Source of the DNA: Paraspadella gotoi
Taxonomy: Eukaryota > Chaetognatha
Length of the DNA: 64,000 bases
NCBI GenBank assembly: GCA_051294375.1
Contig: CM119263.1
Location: 23,384,403-23,448,402, forward strand
Direction: 5' to 3'
Shown here: piece after piece, positions 21,206 to 33,895 of the stretch
Layout of the letters: every line of letters begins with the position of its first letter
How positions within the stretch are numbered: the first letter of the stretch is position 1
Program-made: the position numbers and the translations under genes
The notes under the pieces: generated by a model
Seen by the model: the letters and a program-made list of their open reading frames with translations, nothing else
What the model was told of the DNA's origin: nothing
The model's database searches: none

Positions 21206-22269
21206 CTGAAACAAAAGTAACGGGAAAGAAAATTAATGTTATTTATTATATTATTATCATTAATATTTCGCGACTATTTTAAACATTCAATTATAAATAA
21301 AACATAATAAAACAAGAGAAAAAATTGACGCAAAAAAATATAGAAATTGAAGAACGGAATTGATTTATTTATTTTTCTTTTTTTTCACTCTCATACGATT
21401 ATAATCGAAAATAATCGATAAAAAAAAATATAAAAAACTGTACAGTCATTCTCGCTCTGAGATCGCTCAATCAATAAATTGGCCGAACGGCCAACATTCT
21501 TTGCCGAGCGCGTATCGATCGTTCTCTGAATTTATCATTAAGTTGAGTCGATCTGACAGAAAATATGCTATCTCGCGTTTTATCAATTGATCAAGCCATT
21601 TAAAAACAACAATCGATCAATGAATCGGGCAGTTGTTCAGGCAATCAATCAAGCAATCAATCGATTAATAAATCAATAAAACTTATACGCTTGCGTTGTT
21701 CGTCCGCAGGCCATCGCTCATTCAATCAATCAATCATTCTCAGACTTCATCGCCAATTCGTTCACTTGAGATTATAATACAAAAATTTATGAGGATACAA
21801 ATTAATATTTGACATCTAACATTATACAAAAAATAAAAAATTAGTCATGACATAATTTCTTGGACGAGAAAAAAGAACTCCATCGATTAATCGAAGACCG
21901 AGGGAGCGGGAAGCGGATGGGGGGGCGCCAGGGGGCGGAAGGAAATAATGTTCGATCGCGCGAAGCGACGCGCGCAAATTGGAAAGGATTTACTCTGTCT
22001 CAAAACTTCCGGGAGCGGAAAGGGTAGGGGGGGAATGATTTGGCATGGATTATAGAATTTGAGAACATTATTGTCAAAAGTAAAAACAACGAGCTCTCTC
22101 CCAAAATAGCCATAGACGAAGTGTAGACAATCTTTAAAAAGTGACGCTGCGCATTGAGCAAGCAGCTAAACTATAAAGTTCTGCAGAGTCTTGGATTCGC
22201 GTCGCCAACGACAACGCGATAAATTAGGGAGACGAAGCATTCGGAAATCGATCGATAGGAAATGTAAGA
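21206..22269. other. No gene recognised; AT-rich
   Basis: AT-rich with many AATCAATCAATC and ATCGATT elements (21590-21760), a G-run 21918-21940, and nothing that looks coding. It reads as intron. Confidence 0.55.
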
Positions 22270-23216
22270 NNNNNNNNNNNNNNNNNNNNNNNNNNNNNNN
22301 NNNNNNNNNNNNNNNNNNNNNNNNNNNNNNNNNNNNNNNNNNNNNNNNNNNNNNNNNNNNNNNNNNNNNNNNNNNNNNNNNNNNNNNNNNNNNNNNNNNN
22401 NNNNNNNNNNNNNNNNNNNNNNNNNNNNNNNNNNNNNNNNNNNNNNNNNNNNNNNNNNNNNNNNNNNNNNNNNNNNNNNNNNNNNNNNNNNNNNNNNNNN
22501 NNNNNNNNNNNNNNNNNNNNNNNNNNNNNNNNNNNNNNNNNNNNNNNNNNNNNNNNNNNNNNNNNNNNNNNNNNNNNNNNNNNNNNNNNNNNNNNNNNNN
22601 NNNNNNNNNNNNNNNNNNNNNNNNNNNNNNNNNNNNNNNNNNNNNNNNNNNNNNNNNNNNNNNNNNNNNNNNNNNNNNNNNNNNNNNNNNNNNNNNNNNN
22701 NNNNNNNNNNNNNNNNNNNNNNNNNNNNNNNNNNNNNNNNNNNNNNNNNNNNNNNNNNNNNNNNNNNNNNNNNNNNNNNNNNNNNNNNNNNNNNNNNNNN
22801 NNNNNNNNNNNNNNNNNNNNNNNNNNNNNNNNNNNNNNNNNNNNNNNNNNNNNNNNNNNNNNNNNNNNNNNNNNNNNNNNNNNNNNNNNNNNNNNNNNNN
22901 NNNNNNNNNNNNNNNNNNNNNNNNNNNNNNNNNNNNNNNNNNNNNNNNNNNNNNNNNNNNNNNNNNNNNNNNNNNNNNNNNNNNNNNNNNNNNNNNNNNN
23001 NNNNNNNNNNNNNNNNNNNNNNNNNNNNNNNNNNNNNNNNNNNNNNNNNNNNNNNNNNNNNNNNNNNNNNNNNNNNNNNNNNNNNNNNNNNNNNNNNNNN
23101 NNNNNNNNNNNNNNNNNNNNNNNNNNNNNNNNNNNNNNNNNNNNNNNNNNNNNNNNNNNNNNNNNNNNNNNNNNNNNNNNNNNNNNNNNNNNNNNNNNNN
23201 NNNNNNNNNNNNNNNN
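22270..23216. other. Assembly gap, 947 N
   Basis: Run of N; a GA tract follows shortly (23267-23292). Confidence 0.99.
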
Positions 23217-23639
23217 CCTCGGATAGGTTTTCATGGGTCGTTTCAAAAGGGGGAGGAAAAAATAAGAGAGAGAAGAGAGAGAGAGAGAGAGACTGCGTTT
23301 TCACTAGTGTGAGGTTTTTTGAAGGGACATCCCGATTCTTCGACTTTTTTTTCGATGTTCTTTTTTTCGGTTCTCACGTTGAAAACCGGAAACGAAAAAA
23401 AAGAGAGAAAATCTCGACTGCTTTCGAATTTTTTTCCCCCCGAGAGAGGGAAAAAATCGAGTGCGAAAACAAAAGGCCGAAAGTCCGGAGAATTTATAAA
23501 ATTGGAAAGGGGGGAAAGGAAAAATGATATAAAAATATTACTCGGTGCCAATTTTTGAGAAAAAAAATCAGTTACGCGTTTCATCTCGCGGTTTTACGAG
23601 AACCGAAGTCAAAATATTCACACGCGAATTTCATTACGA

Positions 23640-23690
<51 letters not shown>

Positions 23691-24273
23691 TCGTCGTAGT
23701 CGTCGTCGTCGTCGCTGTAATCATCACCGTCGGTGGTCTCAGCGTCGAAATGAAAACAAGACGAAAGGAAAAAAGGAAAGGTAAGGCAATGAAACGATTA
23801 AACTTTGCTTATGATTTGATTTGATTTGATTTTGCCAAATCGAAATTCTTCGATATGTTTTCTTCGTTGTTTTCGTTTGTTTTGTTTACAATTTTTGAAT
23901 GTTTTCATTTCGTCGAACGAATTACTCAATCGAATTTGCCGGCGAAATGAAAAAAAAAAAAAAAATCGACATCGAGACGAGGAACTTTCGAGCGACGAAT
24001 GGAACGAGAAGGATTCGATCGAAAAATGGAAAAAAGAAATTTTACCGAAAATGGAAAAATGGAAAAAAATGGAGTTGTTTTGGTCTCTCGATCGCTGGGT
24101 ATCGATTAAGGAAAAGAACCGGCCATTTTTCTCTTTTCTCTCTCACGTGACCCAGTTTGTTTCGATCGCGCGGTTTGTTTTCCGTCGCACGCAATCAAGT
24201 TCGGCGACAATTAATCGGAAAGTAAAACGGCGAAAGAAAAATCACGAAATGTGGAAATGGAGAGAGAGAGAGA
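23217..24273. other. No gene recognised
   Basis: Contains a (CGT/CAT)n tract at 23641-23716, A-rich segments and one TCACGTGAC. The frames open here are compositional. Confidence 0.5.
23638..23716. repeat. (CGT)n trinucleotide tract with CAT interruptions
   Basis: GTCGTCGTC runs regularly interrupted by GTCATC, about 26 triplets. Reads as poly-Val, poly-Ser or poly-Arg depending on frame. Confidence 0.95.
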
Positions 24274-24439
24274 NNNNNNNNNNNNNNNNNNNNNNNNNNN
24301 NNNNNNNNNNNNNNNNNNNNNNNNNNNNNNNNNNNNNNNNNNNNNNNNNNNNNNNNNNNNNNNNNNNNNNNNNNNNNNNNNNNNNNNNNNNNNNNNNNNN
24401 NNNNNNNNNNNNNNNNNNNNNNNNNNNNNNNNNNNNNNN
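24274..24439. other. Assembly gap, 166 N, inside a GA tract
   Basis: GA repeats on both sides (24259-24273 and 24440-24472), so the gap is an unresolved (GA)n microsatellite. Confidence 0.98.
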
Positions 24440-24476
<37 letters not shown>

Positions 24477-24728
24477 CGAGGAAAGCGTATTGGTGGGGGA
24501 GGAAAGTATCGGCAAAGAAGGAAGGAGAGAAGAGAGAAGAAAACGAATACAAAATAAAAGGAAAAAAAAGAAAAGGATAAATAGGAAAGAAAAGGGAAAA
24601 ATAAGGAAATAAAAAAGGAATGTTGTTGCCCCCCTCGAGTGTTTCTGTTTATCTTATTTCAAGCGAAGGCATGATTCAGCGAATTTCAGACATTTTTCGA
24701 ATATGGATTATTTTCTCCATCTCTCATG

Positions 24729-24938
24729 NNNNNNNNNNNNNNNNNNNNNNNNNNNNNNNNNNNNNNNNNNNNNNNNNNNNNNNNNNNNNNNNNNNNNNNN
24801 NNNNNNNNNNNNNNNNNNNNNNNNNNNNNNNNNNNNNNNNNNNNNNNNNNNNNNNNNNNNNNNNNNNNNNNNNNNNNNNNNNNNNNNNNNNNNNNNNNNN
24901 NNNNNNNNNNNNNNNNNNNNNNNNNNNNNNNNNNNNNN
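24729..24938. other. Assembly gap, 210 N
   Basis: Run of N between AT-rich and GC-rich flanks. Confidence 0.99.
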
Positions 24939-25204
24939 AATAAAAAGGAAAGAGAGACGCACCAGAGGCGCATCAAAGACGCACCAGAGGCGCAACAGCC
25001 GCGCGACGGGATTCGCCTCTGGGCGGCGCCACACGCGGGGCTCGGCGCAGCGGCACTTCCGGCGCCGTTAGCGTTTCATTTCGGCGCCGTTGCCGAGTTT
25101 TTTTCGGCATTGCATTCTCGCAAAAATGCTTATCTTTTTGCGGCGCCACCCTTGGAAGCCTGTTATTATTCGGGCGGCGCCGGGCGGTTGCGGGGATAAA
25201 GAAA

Positions 25205-25294
25205 GAGAGCGAGAGAGCGAGAAGAGAGTAGAGATGGAGCAGAGAGAGAGAGAGACGAGAAGAGAGGAGAGGAGAGAGAGACGAGGACGAGAGA

Positions 25295-25336
<42 letters not shown>
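25205..25336. repeat. (GA)n microsatellite
   Basis: Interrupted GA repeat, pure for about 40 bases at its right end. Confidence 0.9.
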
Positions 25337-25337
<1 letters not shown>

Positions 25338-25602
25338 TGAGTTTGCAAATTCGCCTCCAACAAAACGAGGATTTTATCGGTGAAATTATGAGGAGAGTCA
25401 TCGGAAGAGAGGAGAGCAAGCGCTGCGCGAACAGAGAGAGGGGAGAAAGGGGATAATAAACAGCGGAAATGCGAGAGATAATGAATTTGGCCGACGAGGA
25501 AGGGAGAGAAAGAAAAGAGTGCAAAGAGGGAGAAGAAAAAGAGAGAATCAAACCGAGAAAAAAAGCGTGAGGAAGATAGATAAAATGCTGCGAGGCCTGC
25601 AT

Positions 25603-25692
25603 CTCTCTCTCTTTCTCTCACTTCTCTCTCTCTTCTCTCTCTCGTCTCCTCTCTCTCTCTCTTCTCTGCTCTCTCTCTCTCTCTCTCTCTCC
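25603..25692. repeat. (CT)n microsatellite
   Basis: CT repeat with a few TT and CG changes, about 270 bases from the GA tract at 25205-25336 and complementary to it. Confidence 0.9.
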
Positions 25693-26457
25693 CGGACGAC
25701 GGATTTAAAGATGAATGCGAGTTTGAGCTGGAAAAACCACTTCATATCTGCGTTCGGGTGAATCTCCGTTTTTCCATCAATAACAAAAATATTCCTTTTA
25801 TTCTTTCTCTCTCTTTCTCTTTCTCTCTTTGCCCCCTTCTCTCTCCCCTTTTCCCCCCTCCCCATTTTATTTTTCTTTTATTTTCTTTCATTTCTCTTTA
25901 TTTCATCCTTTTTCTCTTCGAGTTGTTTATTTCCTCTTTATCTTCCCTAGTTTTCTCTTTCCTTTCCTCCGAATAAGCCGTCGAGAGTAAAAAAGGGAGG
26001 AAAGGAAATCTTTCTTTCCGGTTCTCATTTCTCCGTCGGCGTCGTCATCGCCATGGGCGTCGTCATCATCGGCGCGTAATTTTTTTTAATTCTCAACGCG
26101 GCGCTGATTTTGGTGAGCGACGCCGGTCATGGAATAGTTTATTTTGATTTGGGCGCCCAAAAATCCATTTTCTTTTTAGTAAAAATTAATTCAAATGTCG
26201 CTTAATTCATTTTGAAATTCCCATCGCGATTCAGATTCTGTTTTATTTTCGATCTTCGAATGTTATTACTGATGAAGTGATAATACTCAAAAAGGAATCT
26301 GACTCCCAAGGTGAAAGAAAAAGAGGAAATTTTACCCTCAGAATGGATCGCTCGTACCTTTGAGGTTTGCTTTAAATAACGCTTCTCCCGATCGCTACAA
26401 ATCTTTTCGTTTCCACTCAATCGCAAACAAGCTCATACCCATTTATACCAAGGTCTC

Positions 26458-27050
26458 TCAGCTTTCACCCAATCGCTACCAAACTCTCGCAGCTTCCACG
26501 CAATCGCTACCAAGCTCCTCAGCAGCTTCGCACAGGGTCATCGCGACGCAAAGCATCTCGCAAGCTTCCACGCAATCCGCGAGCGCCAGCTCTCAGCAGC
26601 TATTCCATGCAATCGCCGACGCCAAGCCTCGTCGCAGCTTCCAACGGCAATCGCAGGAGGAAGCACCTGCTCGCAGCTTCCACCCGTAATCACTTGAACG
26701 CACAAGACTCTCTTCATCGGGCTTCGCACCGTAATCCGCTACCCGGCAAGCTCGAGTGCGCCAGCTCGCACGCAATCGGACCAAGTCTCTCGCTAGCTTC
26801 CACGCAAGTCGCGACCCTAAAGCTCTCGCAGCTTCCACCTAAACTCACTACCGGCCAAGCTCTCGGCAGCTTCCACAGCAATCGCCGACCAACGCTCTCG
26901 TGCAGCTCTCCACCTTCTATATTTCGCTACCAGCTCTTCTATGTCTCTCACTTCTCTAAGTCGCTACTCAAGCTCTCTGCAGCTTTCCTACGGTTCAATC
27001 GCAGACCCGAAGCTCTCGCAGCTTCCACGCAATCGCTACCAAGCTCCCGC
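26458..27050. repeat. 31-bp minisatellite, about 19 units
   Basis: Tandem units of the type CAGCTTCCACGCAATCGCTA followed by CCAAGCTCTCG. Units differ mainly by small indels, so no frame persists along the array (a 186-codon open frame over it is incidental). Unit length and copy number estimated by eye. Confidence 0.85.
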
Positions 27051-27162
27051 TCCCGTTCCGCCCGGAGAAATCGTAAACAAATCCCGTTCACACAGGACGT
27101 AAACCGGAGACGGCGGAAGACCAAGGACGAGTGTTTTTTGTTTACGAAATCCGAATTCCGCG

Positions 27163-27163
<1 letters not shown>

Positions 27164-27240
<77 letters not shown>
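27164..27240. repeat. (GA)n microsatellite
   Basis: Uninterrupted GA dinucleotides, about 38 units. Confidence 0.97.
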
Positions 27241-27245
<5 letters not shown>

Positions 27246-27682
27246 AAAATATTTCGGTCAAAGTCGCTCGAGGTTTTTTTTTATTTAAAATTTTGCCTGA
27301 TTTTGTTTTGAATTTTTTTTTTATTGATCCCCAAAGTTTCCGGGGGCAAAGGTCAAATACTTAAGGTTTTTATGCTGAATGATAAGAGCGTAAAGAAATA
27401 ATTAAGAGGTTATAATATAATATTTAGTATATAATATAATTTATATATAAGTTTAATGGCTCATCAAAATTGCTTTGTAAAAATTACTCAAAAACAGGAC
27501 TTAACTTACATAACGAAAAAAGACTGACAATCACAGTTACAAATGTAAACGGTATATAACGATTTTATTCTCTCTCAATACCTTTAAACCTTAAACGAAA
27601 ACCAGAACAGAAAAAATTCTAAACTTTGAACGAAAAATGTGACTCTGTAACTTCGACGCGTTGACGGTGAGATTCGACGAGT

Positions 27683-27766
27683 CACGTGATCGCAGTCGAG
27701 ACCGCGCGCGCGAAACGAGGAGAGAGAGATTGACCGGTCACGTGAGAAGTCGTCCGAAGTCACGTG
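27683..27766. promoter_or_regulatory. Cluster of three CACGTG E-boxes
   Basis: CACGTG at 27683-27688, 27739-27744 and 27761-27766. Each is preceded by GT and two read TCACGTGA(T/G), close to the sites bound by bHLH-zip factors of the MITF/TFE group. The surroundings are CpG-rich (GCGCGCGCG between the first two), with a CAGCTG E-box about 45 bases further right. No adjacent transcript start is evident, so regulatory function is a hypothesis. Confidence 0.3.
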
Positions 27767-28342
27767 TTCGGCGAAGGAAGGATTTTTGTTTTGACTCGCT
27801 CTTCCTCCGTCAGCTGACTTGAAAGGCGGCGTAGGAGGGAGAGCGAGACGGAGCAAGACGGAGAGAGAGAGAGAATGAGGTGAAAGGAGAAGGAGCAAAA
27901 GTTGAGAAGGTAAGGAGGAAGAAGAAAGAAAAGGGAAGATTAAAAGGGAGACCGGAACAATATTCTTCGAATAACTCAACTGCCGATACGATTAGAGAGA
28001 CGAAGAAAAGTTACTGAGGCGGATGATCAATTTTACGTACATAAAAATTAAAATCGCTGAAAATGAATTAGCAAAGACTGAGCCAAGACATTTGCCCGCG
28101 AAAACATGAATTGACGCCTTAAATTGATGATACTTTCTGGAATTATTCGCATCAAAAGTAAAAGTTTTAAGATAAAAATTGTCACATTGGAATCAAAATA
28201 TATTTTCGTATAAAAAAACACATAAAATTAAAGTCACCAAAAAAGATTAATTTGAAGAGAATCGACGATTTAATTTTGATTTTATTTTAATTCAGTTTTT
28301 TTTTTCGGCCGGACATTTTTAATGTGCGAGGGGCAAAATTTT

Positions 28343-28500
28343 NNNNNNNNNNNNNNNNNNNNNNNNNNNNNNNNNNNNNNNNNNNNNNNNNNNNNNNNNN
28401 NNNNNNNNNNNNNNNNNNNNNNNNNNNNNNNNNNNNNNNNNNNNNNNNNNNNNNNNNNNNNNNNNNNNNNNNNNNNNNNNNNNNNNNNNNNNNNNNNNNN
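28343..28500. other. Assembly gap, 158 N
   Basis: Run of N followed by a 20-base A run. Confidence 0.99.
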
Positions 28501-28782
28501 AAAAAAAAAAAAAAAAAAAATTGATGAAAAAAGGGAGACTTTTTTTCGTTAATTCTTTTAATCTTTTGAAAAAAATTGATTCGGGAGGGAATTTTTTTAC
28601 GATTTAATTCAAATCCAAAGAAACAAAAAAAAGGGGAGAGAAAAAAAAATCATCGTTTGAAAACGTAAATCGGTGAAAAAAAAAACTAAGTCGAAAGACG
28701 GAAAAAAAATAAAGACTCAACGGAGTGAGAGAAGTTGGAAAATACATAGAGAGAGAAAGAGACTTACGCTGCCGAGATATTT

Positions 28783-28783
<1 letters not shown>

Positions 28784-28835
<52 letters not shown>
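28784..28835. repeat. (GA)n microsatellite
   Basis: Pure GA dinucleotides. Confidence 0.97.
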
Positions 28836-28842
<7 letters not shown>

Positions 28843-29550
28843 TATTGGAGCTGTTCAATACATCATCCTCTCTCTCTCCCGAGATCGAAATCGAAGAGCG
28901 AAAATTTCGGAAGGGGAATGATTCTCTGCTGGCAAGCGGGGTGTAGAAGGGCGCTCAGACGACCGAGGTTTTATATTTCATCATTTAGACTTAATGTTAT
29001 AACTTCTAACTAAGAGTTTTATAATTGATAAAAAAAAATTATTTTCTAAATTTCCATAATTCAATGAAAAAACTTTTTTTAATCTTTTTAAAAAAAATTA
29101 AATTAATAAAAAAACTTTTCAATCACTAATGTTCTATTTTTTAAGAAGGTTGTCATTAATCATTCCGTCTCTATTTACCAAAGCCATAGAATTAAGACAA
29201 GGCAAAGGAATGCTTGAGTGGCTGCATCCCAACAACGTGAATGAGCGCTAATCCCCTGCGAAACAATGGTCCTCATGAAGTGGCCGTATTTCAAAGTCAT
29301 GTGAAACAGGAATAGTTGGCTTTCATAAAGGTTTGGAGAGTTAGCGTTACGTAATTTTTTGTATAGAATTAAAATAGTAATTTTTAAAACTTTGACAATC
29401 GAAATTAAAAGTTTGAGACTCTTCCCGATCCCTTTCCTCTGTCGATGGCTTTGATCAATATTGTGTCAGCAGATGATTGATTGATTATTGGAAGTCTGAG
29501 TAGCAGACAGAGAGAGAGAGAGAAAGAGTAGACGAATAGACGAAAAAATT

Positions 29551-29654
<104 letters not shown>

Positions 29655-29937
29655 AAAGGGCAGCAGCTCCATGGGTCGACCGAGCCATTGGTTATTAGAT
29701 GGGCGACCATCGGGTGTCTCTCTCTCTCTCTCTCTGTTTTTTTGTCGTTCTCTTTTTCTCATTTGGCTCCGTCTCTCTCCTTGGATGGAAAAAAAGGGAA
29801 AAAAGTAAAAACAGGAAACACGACAAAGAGAAAATAAAAAAGTTATACATCGAATTTGGAGAGAAATAATGAAACTTAAAGATCAACTTTGAAAAACAAA
29901 AGAACCTCTTTTCTTATACACGAACAAGAGAGAGAGA

Positions 29938-30079
29938 NNNNNNNNNNNNNNNNNNNNNNNNNNNNNNNNNNNNNNNNNNNNNNNNNNNNNNNNNNNNNNN
30001 NNNNNNNNNNNNNNNNNNNNNNNNNNNNNNNNNNNNNNNNNNNNNNNNNNNNNNNNNNNNNNNNNNNNNNNNNNNNNNN
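29938..30079. other. Assembly gap, 142 N, inside a GA tract
   Basis: GA repeats on both sides, hence an unresolved (GA)n array. Confidence 0.98.
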
Positions 30080-30113
<34 letters not shown>

Positions 30114-30498
30114 GAAAAACATTACGAAAAAAAATAAAAACGGTTCGAATATTTTGTTTTGAAATCGATTTTTAGGATTTATTTTCGTTCGATGTTTTAT
30201 TCAGGCAAAGGGAACGACGACGACAGCGCCGACGATGAGGACGAGGACGAAACGACGACGACGGCGAAACGACGACGACGACGAAACGACGACGATGAGC
30301 TGGGATGTTCGAATGTTTATCGAAGGGAAAAAGAATCGCGAGGAAAATCGATACAATCGATTAAAACGAGAAAATGGATAAAACGGCGAAAAAATCGATG
30401 GGGAGGAGGAAGAGGAGGAGGAAGAAGAGGAGGAAGAGGAATCATGAGACGACGATTCTCAAGGATGATGACGACGATTAATTGACAATGATTGTTAC

Positions 30499-30528
30499 AA
30501 TGATGACGACGACGACGACGGCCACCGG

Positions 30529-30568
<40 letters not shown>

Positions 30569-30575
30569 ACGGGGA
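30499..30575. repeat. (GAC)n trinucleotide tract
   Basis: ACGACGACG runs with GGC and GGG interruptions; similar tracts lie at 30210-30300 and 31060-31100. Confidence 0.92.
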
Positions 30576-30678
30576 CGGCCTCGAAAAACACTGACGAAAT
30601 TGACGAAGTAAAAAAAATTTACGACTCATGGAAAACGAGTTTACGAAAGTTTTATGACGAAAGTTTTTATATCCCGAA

Positions 30679-30683
<5 letters not shown>

Positions 30684-30731
<48 letters not shown>
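30684..30731. repeat. (GA)n microsatellite
   Basis: Pure GA repeat of about 24 units. Confidence 0.95.
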
Positions 30732-30733
<2 letters not shown>

Positions 30734-31148
30734 AGAGACGAAGAATCAAATACAGAGTCCTCGGATTAGAGAAGCAAAAGAGATAAAGGAGATCGAAAGT
30801 CTAAAGAAATAGAAATAAAAGGAAAATAAATAAAATGAAAAGAGAAAAGAGAGAGAGGGAGAGAGAGAGAGAGAGAGACGGAGAGGGAGAACGCGCAGGG
30901 ACATAAAAAAAACTAAAAGAAAAAAAAAATCAGCAGCGAAGAAAAACATCAAAATAATGGAGACAATTTTTGTTGTCGTCGTCGTCGTCGACATTCTCGT
31001 TGGAATGTAAAGAAATCGAGCCGCGTATCGAATTCTGACGTTTCTTCACGTCAAGGTATTGACGACGACGACGATAACGACGATTATAGCGACGACGACG
31101 ATTCACGTGAAAGCTCGTCCTTTCGCGCTCCGGCCCAAACACGCGCGC

Positions 31149-31276
<128 letters not shown>

Positions 31277-32133
31277 CACGAGAGATGCTCGAAACAGAGC
31301 AACAAGGAAGGAGATTCGTGAAATTTGGTGAATGATCTGAGACAACGTGACTTCGATCAGAAAAAAAAAGAGAAGGAAGAGCGGGAGGAAGAGGAGGCGG
31401 AGCAGGATGAGGAGGAGGAGGTGTAAAGGAGGAGGAGGAAGAGGAAGAGGAGGAGAATTCAAAAAGTGGAAGAGGAGGACAATGTTTGGCCCCAAAATCG
31501 GCAGAGGTGAAGACGAGAGAGACAGAGAGAGAAAGAGAGAGAAGGTGGTAAATTCGAATTTGCATAAAATTGAATTAAAGTTGGCGCGCGACGTGTTGTC
31601 AGGTTCGCGCGCAGGCGAGAAAGACTGACAAAAGGGAGGGACTCAAATGTATAAACGGATCGATGGACAGGTGAAATATAAAAAAAGGCAAGAGAGGGGA
31701 TCGAAAAAAAAAATGTGACGAGACAGTTTTCATTCATTTTCGCTCGAAATCGATTTGATAACGAGAATGAAAGATTGAATGGATTTTGTGTCGAAAGCGA
31801 TCATAATAAAGGATAACGTTATACTCGCACAACTAAATATAAAGCGCATTAACGTTTCAACATGCAGTTTTCTGTGCTAAAGTTTTCAAGTGAAATGTAT
31901 ATATCTATTTTCAAACTATTTTACTCTGTTTCGATAGAATAAAATTTAAAATAATATTTTTAACCTAAAAGAAATTCTATGGTTTTCAGTTCAAGGCAGC
32001 TTGAATATTCCGAGGCTTTCAATTTTCAATTTTCAATATTGTATCTTTTTTTGGCCTTTTTTCGGCGTTTGAATCCGAAAATAAAACATGAAAAGAAAAA
32101 TTTCGGATTTGAGCTCCTCTCTCTCTCTCTCTC

Positions 32134-32415
32134 NNNNNNNNNNNNNNNNNNNNNNNNNNNNNNNNNNNNNNNNNNNNNNNNNNNNNNNNNNNNNNNNNNN
32201 NNNNNNNNNNNNNNNNNNNNNNNNNNNNNNNNNNNNNNNNNNNNNNNNNNNNNNNNNNNNNNNNNNNNNNNNNNNNNNNNNNNNNNNNNNNNNNNNNNNN
32301 NNNNNNNNNNNNNNNNNNNNNNNNNNNNNNNNNNNNNNNNNNNNNNNNNNNNNNNNNNNNNNNNNNNNNNNNNNNNNNNNNNNNNNNNNNNNNNNNNNNN
32401 NNNNNNNNNNNNNNN
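32134..32415. other. Assembly gap, 282 N, entered from a CT tract
   Basis: CT repeats (32116-32133) lead directly into the N run. Confidence 0.98.
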
Positions 32416-32767
32416 TTTTCTTTTTAATTTCCTTCTTTCCTCCTCATCGGATGAGTCCCGAATCTCGAGGCTCACGGCGCCGAGTTAGGATAAAGGGAAA
32501 GAAGAAAAGGAGAAAGAAAAGGGAAAAAAAAGAAAAGAAAAGGGGAAACGAGAGAGAAAAGAAAAAGGAAAAAGAAATAAAGCCAATAAATCGAATTTCT
32601 CTTTTTTTTTCTCTTCTCGTTGGAAAAGCGCAGCCTTGGATTTGAATCGATGAAATTTATTGCCATTTGACTCGAGTTCGTCTGCTGCAGAGAAAACGTG
32701 TCCCTGACGCGAGAGAGAGAGAGATGGGGGGAGCGAGAGAGAGAGAGAGAGAAAGAGAGAAAGAGAT

Positions 32768-32903
32768 NNNNNNNNNNNNNNNNNNNNNNNNNNNNNNNNN
32801 NNNNNNNNNNNNNNNNNNNNNNNNNNNNNNNNNNNNNNNNNNNNNNNNNNNNNNNNNNNNNNNNNNNNNNNNNNNNNNNNNNNNNNNNNNNNNNNNNNNN
32901 NNN
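32768..32903. other. Assembly gap, 136 N, inside a GA tract
   Basis: GA repeats on both sides. Confidence 0.98.
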
Positions 32904-32939
<36 letters not shown>

Positions 32940-33010
32940 TTAGGAAACGGTGATAGAAGAGGAACATTGGTGAACCGTGGTGGAGGCGTGAAGGAAAAAT
33001 AAAAAGGGAG

Positions 33011-33020
33011 NNNNNNNNNN
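33011..33020. other. Assembly gap, 10 N
   Basis: Ten N between purine-rich flanks. Confidence 0.98.
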
Positions 33021-33555
33021 TAAACATAAAGAAGTAAAAGATAAGATCGACATGGTGCGGTGGTGCCCTCGCCCCTGACTCATATCGTAGTCTTCGAATA
33101 ACAAAACATCCCACAGTTGCTTTCGCGCCCAAAAATACTATTTTTTTTCTTTGACGGAGCGAGAGCCGATATCTTGATTGATCGTTCCCGTCGCTATTGA
33201 TAACTAGTTTATAAATACTAATCCGAGTAATTAAAATCGTTTGTCAGTTTTATCTCCGCGTCGACCGACTTCCAAGAAACGAACTAGATCCGTTAACATT
33301 TCCCAAAATCTAGTCTATGTTTATTGACAGGAAATTGTTTTGGATCTTTTTCTTTCTTTTTTTTTTCTCGGCTCGAAAGTCGAACGTAAATCAATTGACG
33401 AGAAAAACAGATGGGTTTTTGTAATTGATACTCGAAAAAAGAATGACAAGACTAATAAAAAAAAAAATAGTTTGTGTGGGATGAGTGAACTATTTTCATT
33501 AAAAATTATAAAACGAAACAAAAATGTAGGTGGCTATAGTTTTAGACTGGTGACA

Positions 33556-33616
33556 GCAGATAGTAGATAGTAGATAGTAGATACCGTAGATACAGATACA
33601 GTAGATACAGTAGATT
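33556..33616. repeat. GTAGATA short tandem repeat
   Basis: TAGTAGATAG units grading into ACAGTAGATACAG units. Confidence 0.8.
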
Positions 33617-33895
33617 AAAAAAAAATTTTTTTAAGGACGATATTGCCAATTATGATCACGTTTGAAATTAGGTCGACCAAGCAGTATCCATTTGTAAACT
33701 CTTGTATTTAAACCCATTTTTCTCTATTAAATAAAGAAGCCTCACTTCTAAAAAAAAAAAAAAGAAGAAAAAGAATTTCCCGGACCGAAAACGGAGACTC
33801 ATTTTAACAGGGTCGAACCAAACGCCGACTGCAGCATCAATAGTCATAACTTTCATAACATTCCTGGCGCAGGAGCGGCGGGCGCAGCGACTGCG

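Larger units (their letters stand above)
24939..26420. other. No gene recognised; GGCGCC cluster and GA/CT tracts
   Basis: A repeated GACGCACCAGAGGCGCA (24956-24993) precedes five GGCGCC palindromes at 25025-25181. Then GA tract 25205-25336, CT tract 25603-25692, pyrimidine-rich 25800-25960. Nothing coding recognised. Confidence 0.5.
27060..28342. other. No gene recognised; E-box cluster and GA tract
   Basis: GA tract 27164-27240, AT-rich 27390-27600, three CACGTG sites at 27683-27766, AT-rich again to the gap. Nothing coding recognised. Confidence 0.5.
32416..33895. other. No gene recognised; two further gaps
   Basis: Purine-rich 32490-32580, GA tracts flanking the gap 32768-32903, a 10-N gap at 33011-33020, GTAGATA repeats 33556-33616. 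The last 90 bases before 33896 are GC-rich and open on the plus strand (NIPGAGAAGAATA) after TTTTAACAG, too short to call an exon. Confidence 0.45.
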
